DNA from: Oscillospiraceae bacterium
GTDB lineage: Bacteria; Bacillota; Clostridia; Oscillospirales; Acutalibacteraceae
Assembly: GCA_015066635.1 (NCBI GenBank)
Contig: SVOA01000015.1
Coordinates: 1 to 37,711 of the forward strand
DNA length: 37,711 nt
Direction: 5' to 3'
In this document: positions 1 to 7,735 of the stretch, piece by piece
Layout: each line of letters begins with the position of its first letter
Numbering within the stretch: position 1 is the stretch's first letter
Program-made: the position numbers and the translations under genes
The notes under the pieces: model-generated
Databases searched by the model: none
The model's input: the letters and a program-made list of their open reading frames with translations, nothing else
Told to the model about the DNA's origin: nothing

Positions 1-414
1 GCTGCACCGACAACGGCTGCTCCCACCACAAAGCCCAACAATAACAACAGTTCGGGCGGCGGCGGAATTCTTGACACTATTACCGGACTTCTCGGCGGCT
101 TTGATATAGGAAGCATCGGCGATACTCTCGGCGGTCTTGTAGGCGGAGGCGGCGGCGGAGGACTTATCGACAAGAACTCCATCGCAGATAAAGTTGAGGG
201 CGCAGGCGGAAGTGCAAAGGACTTCTTCTACGGTCTTGCAGACAGTGTGGAGGAGAACAGCGGCCTTGACGGAATCAACGGCGACGTAGCCGATAAGATT
301 AACGGCATAGGCTCAGGCGAAGGCGGCGGACTTACTGACGGTCTCGGCGATATCGGTTCAAAAATCGGAGATATCTTCGGCGGCCTCGGCGACATAGGCG
401 GTCTTTTAGGATAA
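1..414 (+). CDS. Gly-rich secreted/surface protein, C-terminal fragment
   Basis: An open frame runs from the window edge to a double stop (TAATAA). Only the last 137 residues are present, so the start and any signal peptide lie outside. It begins with a Thr/Pro/Ala linker (APTTAAPTTKP) and an Asn run, then becomes Gly/Asp/Ile/Leu-rich, with repeated short units such as GGLGDIGG and GLLGGFDIG. Pro/Thr linkers like this are common in extracellular clostridial proteins, so I infer a secreted or wall-associated protein. I do not recognise a family, and the low-complexity composition would make database hits unreliable. A strong bidirectional terminator follows directly. Confidence 0.6.
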   Translation, partial: AAPTTAAPTTKPNNNNSSGGGGILDTITGLLGGFDIGSIGDTLGGLVGGGGGGGLIDKNSIADKVEGAGGSAKDFFYGLADSVEENSGLDGINGDVADKINGIGSGEGGGLTDGLGDIGSKIGDIFGGLGDIGGLLG

Positions 415-427
415 TAAAAATATAATT

Positions 428-460
428 AAACGGCAGGTTAAATAACCTGCCGTTTTTTAT
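428..460. terminator. Bidirectional intrinsic terminator between convergent genes
   Basis: A perfect 13-bp inverted repeat (428-440 with 443-455, core CGGCAGGTTA) is followed by a T-run on the + strand and preceded by A residues, so it can work in both directions. It sits between the Gly-rich protein (+) and the dehydrogenase (-). Confidence 0.85.
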
Positions 461-468
461 TTGTCTTT

Positions 469-1428
469 TCAGTTTACGACGTTTATCGGATGTCCCTCGG
501 AGAAGGCCTTGAAATTCTCTTTCAGCACGCCCATAAGCCGTTGCCTTGTTTCGTATCCTGCCCATGCGATATGCGGAGTGATGATGCAGTTCTTTGCCGT
601 CAGCAGAGGGTTGTCGGCCTTAGGCGGCTCGGTGCTGAGCACGTCAACCGCCGCACCTGCTATTTTATCGGAATTCAGTGCGTCGGCAAGCGCTTTTTCA
701 TTTACAACTGGACCCCTTGAGGTGTTTATCAAAAATGCTGAGGGCTTGCACAGCGACAGAAAACTGCTGTCAACCATGCCCTCGGTTTTGTCTGTAAGAG
801 GACAGTGCAGGGTAATGAAGTCGGAATTCTTTATAAGCTCTTCCTTTGTAGCCCAGCGGAAATTCCGCCTGCTGCTCTGGTCGGTTTCGTGTCCCGAAAC
901 AGCGAGAATATTCATTCCGTACGCTTCGGCTATGTCCGCAACCGCCTGACCGATTTTACCGAAGCCGATTATGCCCAAGGTCTTTCCGTTCATCTCAATA
1001 AGCGGAGCCGCCTGATAGCAGAAATCGGGACAGCGCGTCCAGTCGCCGTTTTTTACGGTCTGCGAGTGGAGCGCAACCGCGTTGCAGAATTCCGAAATAT
1101 ACGCAAAAACGAGCTGTGCCACCGCCTGAGTGGAATAGGTCGGTATGTTTGACACGGGAACGCCGATTTCCTTTGCATAGGCGCAGTCAACAACGTTGTA
1201 TCCTGTTGACAGCAGGGCTATAAACTTAACCTTCTGCGCTTTTCTGAGTACGCTTTCGGGCAGAGGAGTTTTGTTGGTAACGATAATGTCCGCGTCCTTA
1301 ATTCTTTCCTCAACCTTATCCGCAGGCGTGCGGTCATAGACCTCAAGCTCTCCGTATTCGCGAAGCCAGTCCCACGAGAGATCGCCCGGATTTTCGGTAA
1401 AGCCGTCGAGTATAACGGTTTTTGACAT
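469..1428 (-). CDS. D-2-hydroxyacid dehydrogenase (glycerate/hydroxypyruvate reductase type)
   Basis: A 319-residue cytoplasmic NAD(P)H-dependent oxidoreductase that interconverts a 2-ketoacid and a D-2-hydroxyacid. The start chosen is the ATG at 1428, preceded by GGGGTGAG; an in-frame ATG 42 bases further upstream lacks a comparable site. The Rossmann motif GFGKIG is at residues 155-160. The family's catalytic triad is in place: R238 in NTSRGP, E267 in STEPP and H286 in TPHIAW. The substrate cannot be read from sequence; the length and the STGYNVVD segment fit the glycerate dehydrogenase/hydroxypyruvate reductase branch. After the second beta strand comes AVSGHE rather than an obvious Asp, so cofactor preference is uncertain. 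It is transcribed alone, against its neighbours. Confidence 0.9.
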   Translation of the reverse strand: MSKTVILDGFTENPGDLSWDWLREYGELEVYDRTPADKVEERIKDADIIVTNKTPLPESVLRKAQKVKFIALLSTGYNVVDCAYAKEIGVPVSNIPTYSTQAVAQLVFAYISEFCNAVALHSQTVKNGDWTRCPDFCYQAAPLIEMNGKTLGIIGFGKIGQAVADIAEAYGMNILAVSGHETDQSSRRNFRWATKEELIKNSDFITLHCPLTDKTEGMVDSSFLSLCKPSAFLINTSRGPVVNEKALADALNSDKIAGAAVDVLSTEPPKADNPLLTAKNCIITPHIAWAGYETRQRLMGVLKENFKAFSEGHPINVVN

Positions 1429-1460
1429 ATTACTCACCCCGTATATATTATTATATTCAT

Positions 1461-1470
1461 ATTGTAACAT
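1461..1470 (-). promoter_or_regulatory. Extended -10 promoter for the dehydrogenase
   Basis: Read on the minus strand, TGTTACAAT (TGn plus a TACAAT -10) lies about 32 bases before the dehydrogenase start. No good -35 is seen at 17 bases, as expected for an extended -10 promoter. Confidence 0.4.
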
Positions 1471-1521
1471 ATTTTTTTACTTAAATATACAGTAAAAATT
1501 GAATTTTAATCAACAAATGAA

Positions 1522-1550
1522 TTGACCTTGAGGCGAATATGTTATACAAT
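1522..1550 (+). promoter_or_regulatory. Sigma-A-type promoter for the 1.6-9.3 kb operon
   Basis: TTGACC (1522-1527), a 17-base spacer and TACAAT (1545-1550) match the vegetative consensus. It precedes the TVP38-galK operon. A TATAAT at 1551-1556 is wrongly spaced for this -35. Confidence 0.65.
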
Positions 1551-1634
1551 TATAATGATATTTTATGTATTAAAACTAACGCGGAATCGAGGTGAGGGAA
1601 AACGAAAAAAGGTCCGCTTATCAAAAGACGGCAT

Positions 1635-2330
1635 TTGCTGAACTTTCTCGGCGCGCTTCTGATAATAATAGGAGCTGCTCTTATCGGAATAACGCTTCTG
1701 ATGCAGCTGCAGGAATTTACCGTAAGATATCAGGCGTTTTTAAAGATACTTGAAAACTTTGAAGACTCGGTTGCGGCAATACCGAATAAGGGACTTGTAA
1801 TAATCGCCATTTTGCTTTTGTATGTTGCAAAGTCGATTATTCCGATTCCGACCTCGGCAGTCTGCGTTATCGCAGGTATGGTTTTCCCGACACCGTTTGC
1901 GGTTGCAATAAATATTGTGGGCTACATAGGACTTATAACCTCAAAATATTTCTGGGGCAAACACCTCGGACGGGGATATGTCTATAAGATACTGCGCAGG
2001 TATGAAAACATCCAGCGCCTTATGGATTCAAATACAAAGGCAAAGGACGGACTTCTTGTCGGCTTCAGGGCTGTACCGTATATGCCGATAAACACGGTAA
2101 GTCAGGTTTACGGTGCAATGAATTTCGACTACTACAAATTCATACTGTTTTCGGTAGTCGGCTTTCTTCCGAGAATAATCTCGTACAGTCTTGTCGGACG
2201 TCATGTTTACAACCCGTTTTCACTCGGATTTATGCTCCCGATAGTTATTATGTTTGTAATTTCGGGACTTGCAATAATCGCAGTTAACGCTTTTATTGAG
2301 ATTTACAACTCAAGAATTAAAAATACATAA
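1635..2330 (+). CDS. TVP38/TMEM64 (DedA/VTT superfamily) membrane protein
   Basis: A polytopic inner-membrane protein of the SNARE-associated/VTT family, a group of putative lipid scramblases or transporters of unknown specificity. The VTT signature is visible: GFRAVPYMPINTVSQVYGAM followed by a helix and then VGFLPRI. Several hydrophobic segments are evident, at about residues 3-23, 52-72, 80-100, 170-190 and 200-222. The start is uncertain. The listed TTG at 1635 has no good ribosome site, while an excellent GAGGTGAGGG lies at 1589-1598. The frame stays open back to a stop at 1593 and would add a basic stretch (KKGPLIKRRH) typical of the cytoplasmic side of a first helix. Non-standard starts ACG 1602 or ATC 1620 are possible. 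Confidence 0.8.
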   Translation: MLNFLGALLIIIGAALIGITLLMQLQEFTVRYQAFLKILENFEDSVAAIPNKGLVIIAILLLYVAKSIIPIPTSAVCVIAGMVFPTPFAVAINIVGYIGLITSKYFWGKHLGRGYVYKILRRYENIQRLMDSNTKAKDGLLVGFRAVPYMPINTVSQVYGAMNFDYYKFILFSVVGFLPRIISYSLVGRHVYNPFSLGFMLPIVIMFVISGLAIIAVNAFIEIYNSRIKNT

Positions 2331-2342
2331 AGGGGTACTGAA

Positions 2343-3623
2343 ATGAGTAATACACAAACGCTTCGCAACGCCGTAAGGGCGGGAGAATATGATTCAAGAT
2401 TTAAAAAGGTCTATGTTACGGATGAGGAAATCAAGGCACAGTATGACAGATACTGCTCTCTTGCGGATGATTTTGACTCGGTTTTTTCTCCGGACAGAGA
2501 CGTCAGGATGTTTTCCGCACCCGGCAGAACCGAGGTCGGCGGAAATCACACAGACCATAATCACGGCAAGGTGCTTGCCGCAGGCATTAACCTTGACGCG
2601 ATAGCAATAGCTTCAAAAAATGACGAGAACATTGTCAGGGTAAAGTCCAGAGGATATGCTATGGATACGGTTGACATTACCGACCTGAGCGTTCATGAGG
2701 ATGAGGCGGGACATTCTCCCGCACTTGTCAGGGGCGTAATGAAGGGCTTTGAAAGACTCGGCTATAAAATCGGCGGCTTTGACGCGGTTACTGCTTCAAG
2801 AGTGCTTTCGGGCTCGGGACTTTCTTCATCCGCGGCTTATGAGGTGCTTGTCGGCACTATGGTCAACTATCTTTACAACGACGGCTGTGTTGACCCCGTT
2901 ACGATAGCAAAGATAGCGCAGTACGCCGAGAACGAGTATTTCGGCAAGCCCTGCGGACTTATGGACCAGATGGCGTGCTCCGTAGGCAGCTTTATTAAAA
3001 TTGACTTTAAAGACCCTCAGCAGCCGATAATTGAGAAGGTTGACTTTGACTTTGCCTCCTGCGGACATTCGCTGTGCATAGTCGATACAAAGGGCAGCCA
3101 CTCAAACCTTACAGACGAATACGCGGCTATCCGCGTTGAGATGGAGAGCGTTGCGGCTGAATTCGGCAAGTCCGTATTGAGAGAAGTCAGCGAAGAAGAC
3201 TTCAGAAGGAATATTCCTTCCCTCAGGGAGAAGGTCGGCGACCGTGCGGTGCTTCGCGCGATTCACTTCTATAACGACAACAAACGCGTTGACAGAGAAG
3301 CGGAAGCTCTGAAGGCACACGATTTTGAGAGCTTCAAAAAGAATATTCTTGAGAGCGGCGCGTCATCATATATGTATAATCAGAATGTCTTTGCACCCAA
3401 ACAGCCCGACATCCAGCCCGTTTCGGTAGCTCTTGCGGTTTCCGAGGAAATCCTGAAGGGCAGAGGCGCGTGGAGAGTTCACGGCGGCGGTTTTGCGGGC
3501 ACGATTCAGGCTTTTGTTCCCAACGATTTGCTTGCAGACTATAAAAAGGAAATCGAAAGAATATTCGGGGAAGGCTCCTGCTATGTGCTCAGCGTAAGAC
3601 CCGTAGGCGGAGCGGAGATTTGA
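2343..3623 (+). CDS. galK: Galactokinase-family GHMP sugar kinase
   Basis: 426 residues, with an ATG start behind AAGGGG. It belongs to the GHMP kinase superfamily, galactokinase branch, which makes sugar-1-phosphate with ATP for the Leloir pathway. Motif 1 is at residues 60-79 (APGRTEVGGNHTDHNHG), the ATP-binding motif 2 is GSGLSSSAAYE (about 157-167), the catalytic Asp is D208 in GLMDQM, and motif 3 is VHGGGFAG near residue 380. The family signature GEHxDY reads GNHTDH here, so the Glu that normally contacts the sugar is Asn68. The true sugar could therefore differ from galactose. No galT or galE is nearby, but a phosphohexomutase lies five genes downstream in the same operon. Confidence 0.82.
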   Translation: MSNTQTLRNAVRAGEYDSRFKKVYVTDEEIKAQYDRYCSLADDFDSVFSPDRDVRMFSAPGRTEVGGNHTDHNHGKVLAAGINLDAIAIASKNDENIVRVKSRGYAMDTVDITDLSVHEDEAGHSPALVRGVMKGFERLGYKIGGFDAVTASRVLSGSGLSSSAAYEVLVGTMVNYLYNDGCVDPVTIAKIAQYAENEYFGKPCGLMDQMACSVGSFIKIDFKDPQQPIIEKVDFDFASCGHSLCIVDTKGSHSNLTDEYAAIRVEMESVAAEFGKSVLREVSEEDFRRNIPSLREKVGDRAVLRAIHFYNDNKRVDREAEALKAHDFESFKKNILESGASSYMYNQNVFAPKQPDIQPVSVALAVSEEILKGRGAWRVHGGGFAGTIQAFVPNDLLADYKKEIERIFGEGSCYVLSVRPVGGAEI

Positions 3624-3637
3624 CAAGAGGAACCGTT

Positions 3638-4654
3638 ATGGATATTTTAAACATCTTAAAGCGTTTATCGGAATGCGACGGAGTTTCCGGAGCAGAGGGA
3701 GAGATTTCAGACGTCTGCGCCGAGCTTCTCAAGCCATTCGGTAAAACATATAAAGACAAACTCGGTAACGTCATATGCGAAACGGACGGCGAGGGAGACG
3801 CAGTGCTTCTGAGCGCTCATATGGACAGAGTAGGGCTTATAGTTACCGACATTACCAACGAGGGATTTCTCAATGTCGCGTCCTGCGGAGGAATCGACGA
3901 GAGGACTCTCTGCGCACAGCAGGTTACCGTACACGCTTCGCAGAATTTAAAGGGCGTTATTATCAGCACCCCGCCTCACCTTCAGGACGGCCAAAACGAG
4001 AGGAAGGCATTAAAGCCCGACGAGGCGCTTGTTGATATCGGACTGTCAAAGGAAAAGGCGGAGCAGCTTGTTACACGGGGCGACAGAATTACCGTTGACT
4101 CGCAGTTTATACAGCTGCTTTCCGACAGGGTTGCGGGCAGCGCTTTTGACGACAGAGCGGGAATTACCGCAATTCTGTATGCCGCAGAGCTGCTCAAAAA
4201 GAGAAAGTGCGCAAAAAAGATTATAATTGCATTTGCCACAAGAGAGGAAGTCGGCGGAAGCGGAGCCAAGGTTGCCTCGTTTAATTCGGGCGCAAAAACT
4301 CTTATCGCCGTTGACGTCAGCTTTGCCGTGACGCCCGACTCCAAAAGAGAGGAGTGCGGAGAACTCGGCAAGGGACCGATGATAGGCGTTTCCGCATCGC
4401 TTGATTATGAGGCGTCAAAGGAATTAAAGGCAGTTGCCATAGAAAAAAGAATTCCGTATCAGCTCGAGGTTATGGGCGGACTTACGGGTACCGACGCGGA
4501 CGGGATGACCGTTGCCGCAGGCGGAATGAGAAGCTCTCTTGTTTCAATTCCCCTGCGCTATATGCACACGGGCGTTGAGGTTGTTTCCCTGTCCGACATA
4601 GAGAATACGGGCAGACTTATCGCCGAGTATATTATTTCGGGAGGTGCTGAATGA
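3638..4654 (+). CDS. M42 family metallo-aminopeptidase (first copy)
   Basis: A 338-residue cytoplasmic di-metal aminopeptidase of the M42 (TET/glutamyl aminopeptidase/YpdE/FrvX) family, which trims small peptides. Metal and catalytic residues are visible: SAHMDRVGL (His and Asp), AFDDRAG (bridging Asp), REEVGGSG (general-base Glu and ligand Glu), AVDVS (Asp ligand) and YMHTGVE (final His). The ATG at 3638 follows AGAGGA by 6 bases; a TTG at 3620 overlapping the galK stop is a weaker alternative. It ends in an ATGA overlap with a second M42 gene, so the two are probably translated together and could form hetero- or homo-dodecamers. Confidence 0.88.
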   Translation: MDILNILKRLSECDGVSGAEGEISDVCAELLKPFGKTYKDKLGNVICETDGEGDAVLLSAHMDRVGLIVTDITNEGFLNVASCGGIDERTLCAQQVTVHASQNLKGVIISTPPHLQDGQNERKALKPDEALVDIGLSKEKAEQLVTRGDRITVDSQFIQLLSDRVAGSAFDDRAGITAILYAAELLKKRKCAKKIIIAFATREEVGGSGAKVASFNSGAKTLIAVDVSFAVTPDSKREECGELGKGPMIGVSASLDYEASKELKAVAIEKRIPYQLEVMGGLTGTDADGMTVAAGGMRSSLVSIPLRYMHTGVEVVSLSDIENTGRLIAEYIISGGAE

Positions 4655-5658
4655 TGCTTAAAGAACTATGTCTTATAAACGGCACCTCGGGCAGAGAGGA
4701 AAAGGTAAGGGAATACATTATTTCAAAACTCCCTGCCGACTGCGAATACAGAGTTGACAGTCTCGGAAATCTTATCTGCGGCAAAAAAGGCAAAAACCGT
4801 GCCGGCAGTAAGGTTATGCTGTGCGCTCATATGGACGAGGTCGGCTTCATTGTCACATATATTACCGACGACGGTATGCTTAAAATATCTCCCGTCGGCG
4901 GAATTGACGAGAGAGTTGTTTTCGGCAGAAGCGTTGTGCTTGAAAACGGCAAAAAGGGAGTAATCGGCGGCAAGGCAATACATCAGACCGTCGGCGACGA
5001 AGCGGAAAAGCTTCCCAAAATCAGCGATATGTATGTTGACATAGGCGCGTCATCAAAGAAGGAAGCCGAAACGCTGGCAAATATCGGAGAGAGCGTTTAT
5101 TTCGATTCGGATTATATTGAATTCGGAGACGGCTTTATCAAGTCAAAGGCTATTGACGACAGAGCGGGCTGTAAAATTCTTATAGACCTGCTTTCAAGCC
5201 GTGCCGAATATGACTTTACCGCGTGCTTTTTTGTTCAGGAGGAAATCGGAACAAGAGGCTCGGGACCCGCGGCGTTTTCGGTTGCTCCCGACTATGCGGT
5301 TGTGCTTGAAAGCACTACGGCGTCCGACATATCGGGCGTAGAAGGCAATAAAAAGGTTTGCCTGCTCGGAGGCGGCGCAGTTGTTTCGTATATGGACAGA
5401 GGCACGGTCTATGACGCGGAGCTTTACAGACGGACAATGAGTCTTGCAAAAGAGCACGGTATAAAGGTTCAGACCAAGACGGTTGTCGCCGGCGGAAACG
5501 ACGCGGCGGCTATCCACAAATCGGGCGCGGGAGTTAAAACGGTTACGGTTTCCGTACCGACACGCTATATTCACTCCCCGTCATCCGTTGCAAAGGCGGA
5601 GGACATAGAGAGCGTCAAAAAACTCGCGTCCCTTCTTTGCGGAGAATTTGCAAAATGA
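4651..5658 (+). CDS. M42 family metallo-aminopeptidase (second copy)
   Basis: 335 residues, overlapping the previous gene by 4 bases and preceded by GGGAGGTG. It begins ATGATG, and either codon could be used. Same M42 fold as its neighbour: CAHMDEVGF, AIDDRAG, QEEIGTRG and RYIHSP. At the position where the first copy has VDVS it reads VLEST, so a metal-ligand Asp is replaced by Glu, a variation found in part of the family. The two copies are clearly diverged, so this is an old duplication and probably gives different N-terminal residue preferences. It overlaps the GNAT gene at ATGA. Confidence 0.88.
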   Translation: MMLKELCLINGTSGREEKVREYIISKLPADCEYRVDSLGNLICGKKGKNRAGSKVMLCAHMDEVGFIVTYITDDGMLKISPVGGIDERVVFGRSVVLENGKKGVIGGKAIHQTVGDEAEKLPKISDMYVDIGASSKKEAETLANIGESVYFDSDYIEFGDGFIKSKAIDDRAGCKILIDLLSSRAEYDFTACFFVQEEIGTRGSGPAAFSVAPDYAVVLESTTASDISGVEGNKKVCLLGGGAVVSYMDRGTVYDAELYRRTMSLAKEHGIKVQTKTVVAGGNDAAAIHKSGAGVKTVTVSVPTRYIHSPSSVAKAEDIESVKKLASLLCGEFAK

Positions 5659-6464
5659 TTAAACTTATAGAAAATCTTTCGGACGATACCGCAAAAAAAC
5701 TTATTCCGTTTTTTGACGGTACGCTTGCAGGTATGTTTACCCTTTTTTCCCTGCTTGACAGGACAAGCGTGGACGGAGCGTGGGTGCAGACCTGCGCAGA
5801 GGACGTTACCGCGCTTATCGTCAAAAAGGAAATGAGCAAGGTTTACCTTGCAGCGGGAGAGAACGCCGACTTTTACGAAATAGGCGATTTCATCTCACGC
5901 CTCGGCGGTATGGTGGTTTACTGTTCGTCCGAATTTTCGGAAAAGACGGGCGTTACCGCTTACTCAAAGGTAACTCTTATGGAGCTCGTCGGGATAAAGA
6001 AAGACGGCAGGGAAAGCGTTGAAATCAACGACAACCTGCGGCCCGTTTTTGACCTGCTTGTAAGGTCCCGCAAGGACATAATAGCCAAGAGCGAGGCCGT
6101 TGCACGCAGAGATTTAAAGAAGTTTACGGAGAGAGCGTATAAGGAGTGGCTGTCGAGGACAAGCAGGGGAATTTTCGGCGGCTATACCACGGTACGCGCA
6201 GTCAAAGTCGGAGAGAATTCCGTGCTTTCCGCTGCGGTTGCGGACAGACTCGGAAACACCGTTTACATCAGGGACGTTGCCACGGATACCGAATTCCGTA
6301 AAATGGGTTACGCTTCCGACTGCATCAGCAGTATTTGCAGAGATTTGGGCTCGGACGGCACAAGAGTTTTTCTCGCCTGCAACGACCTTCAGACAGAGAA
6401 TTTTTATAAAAAAATCGGCTTCGAGAGGAAAGAATATCTCGATATAGGAATAATTGAGTTATGA
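5655..6464 (+). CDS. GNAT family N-acetyltransferase
   Basis: 269 residues, starting at the ATG that overlaps the previous stop (ATGA), with GGAG upstream. The C-terminal third is a GNAT domain: RDVATDTEFRKMGYAS carries the acetyl-CoA pyrophosphate-binding R/QxxGxG/A-like turn, and NFYKKIGFERKEY is the usual last helix-strand. The N-terminal part (about residues 1-150) resembles no domain I can name; it may be a degenerate second acetyltransferase fold. The substrate is unknown. Its position between peptidases and a PLP enzyme would suit acetylation of an amino acid or small peptide, but that is only inference. Confidence 0.75.
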   Translation: MIKLIENLSDDTAKKLIPFFDGTLAGMFTLFSLLDRTSVDGAWVQTCAEDVTALIVKKEMSKVYLAAGENADFYEIGDFISRLGGMVVYCSSEFSEKTGVTAYSKVTLMELVGIKKDGRESVEINDNLRPVFDLLVRSRKDIIAKSEAVARRDLKKFTERAYKEWLSRTSRGIFGGYTTVRAVKVGENSVLSAAVADRLGNTVYIRDVATDTEFRKMGYASDCISSICRDLGSDGTRVFLACNDLQTENFYKKIGFERKEYLDIGIIEL

Positions 6465-7735
6465 AATCATATTTTGAAATAAGTCAGACTGTTACGGAAA
6501 AGAGCGAAACGGCTCTTGCAAATATCAAGGAGCAGCTTGACATAATCGAAAAAATCGGCGAAATAAATCAGCAGAAGGTGCTGGCGGCTTTTATAAAAAA
6601 CAGAGTTGACACCACCGACTTCAATTCGACAACGGGCTACGGCTACGGAGACAGCGGCAGGGAAAAGGCAGACGCGTTGACCGCCGACATCTTCGGCAGC
6701 GAGGACGCAATAATCAGAGCGGGGCTTCTTGCCTGCGGCACGCATACTCTGGGCGTTGCGCTTTTCGGAATACTTCGTCCGGGCGACACAATGCTCTGCG
6801 TTTCGGGCACGCCGTATGACACCATTCATCCGGTAATCGGCATAGGCGGTAAAAACAGAGGAAACGGTACCCTTGTTGATTTAGGTGTAAATTATGCGCA
6901 GATAAATCTGACCGAAAGCGATGAGCTTGACTATGAGGAAATAGAAAAGCAAGCTTCCGACAAAAAAGTTAAAATGGTATATATTCAGCGCTCAAGAGGA
7001 TACTCTCTGCGGCACAGCATTTCCGTTGCCGAGATAGAGAAGGTCTGCGATATAGTTCACGGTGTCAACGGTAACGCCGTAGTTATGGTCGATAACTGTT
7101 ACGGAGAGTTTACCGAGGAAAAGGAGCCGACCGAGGTCGGAGCGGATATTATTGCGGGCTCGCTTATAAAAAATGCGGGCGGAGGAATCGCACCCTCGGG
7201 AGGATATATAGCGGGACGGAAAGATCTGGTTGAGCTTTGCTCATACCGTTTGACCGTGCCCGGACTCGGCAGAGAGGTCGGCGCTTCTCTCGGGCAGAAT
7301 AAAAGTCTGTACTTCGGACTTTTCAATGCGCCGAACGTTGTAAAGGAAGCGCTGAAAACGGCAGTATTTGCCGCGGCTCTCTTTGAACAGCTCGGATTTA
7401 AGGTTACACCTGCTTCAAAGGAAGCAAGGCATGACATAATTCAGGCGATATGTCTTGAAAATGAGGACAGACTTATTGCCTTCTGTCAGGGTATGCAGAA
7501 GGGTGCGCCGATAGATTCGTATGTTGTGCCCGAGCCGTGGAATATGCCGGGCTATGATAATAAGGTTATTATGTCCGCAGGTGCATTTACTTCGGGATCG
7601 TCAATAGAGCTTTCGGCAGACGCTCCGCTGAGAGAACCATACGCCGTATGGATGCAGGGAGGACTTAATTTCAATTCGGGAAAAATAGGAGTTCAGCTTG
7701 CGGCTGACGAAATCGTAAGGAGGAATCTGCTTTGA
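6461..7735 (+). CDS. Methionine gamma-lyase / aluminium-resistance family PLP enzyme
   Basis: A 424-residue fold-type I PLP enzyme of the family annotated as aluminium resistance protein or cystathionine beta-lyase family involved in aluminium resistance (B. subtilis YnbB-like). Visible features are the N-terminal TTGYGYGDSGREKAD block, the PLP-ring Asp in VMVDNCYGEF (D211) and the Schiff-base Lys in AGSLIKNAGGG (K237), followed by APSGGYIAGR. Family members cleave sulfur amino acids or are uncharacterised; the precise substrate is unknown. The ATG overlaps the GNAT stop and the gene's own stop overlaps the next TTG start, so translation is coupled across the operon. Confidence 0.87.
   Translation: MKSYFEISQTVTEKSETALANIKEQLDIIEKIGEINQQKVLAAFIKNRVDTTDFNSTTGYGYGDSGREKADALTADIFGSEDAIIRAGLLACGTHTLGVALFGILRPGDTMLCVSGTPYDTIHPVIGIGGKNRGNGTLVDLGVNYAQINLTESDELDYEEIEKQASDKKVKMVYIQRSRGYSLRHSISVAEIEKVCDIVHGVNGNAVVMVDNCYGEFTEEKEPTEVGADIIAGSLIKNAGGGIAPSGGYIAGRKDLVELCSYRLTVPGLGREVGASLGQNKSLYFGLFNAPNVVKEALKTAVFAAALFEQLGFKVTPASKEARHDIIQAICLENEDRLIAFCQGMQKGAPIDSYVVPEPWNMPGYDNKVIMSAGAFTSGSSIELSADAPLREPYAVWMQGGLNFNSGKIGVQLAADEIVRRNLL

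Noticed and set aside
461-1152. Several + strand open frames opposite the dehydrogenase
   Set aside because: They are antisense shadows of a protein with complete family motifs, and none has a ribosome site or recognisable sequence.
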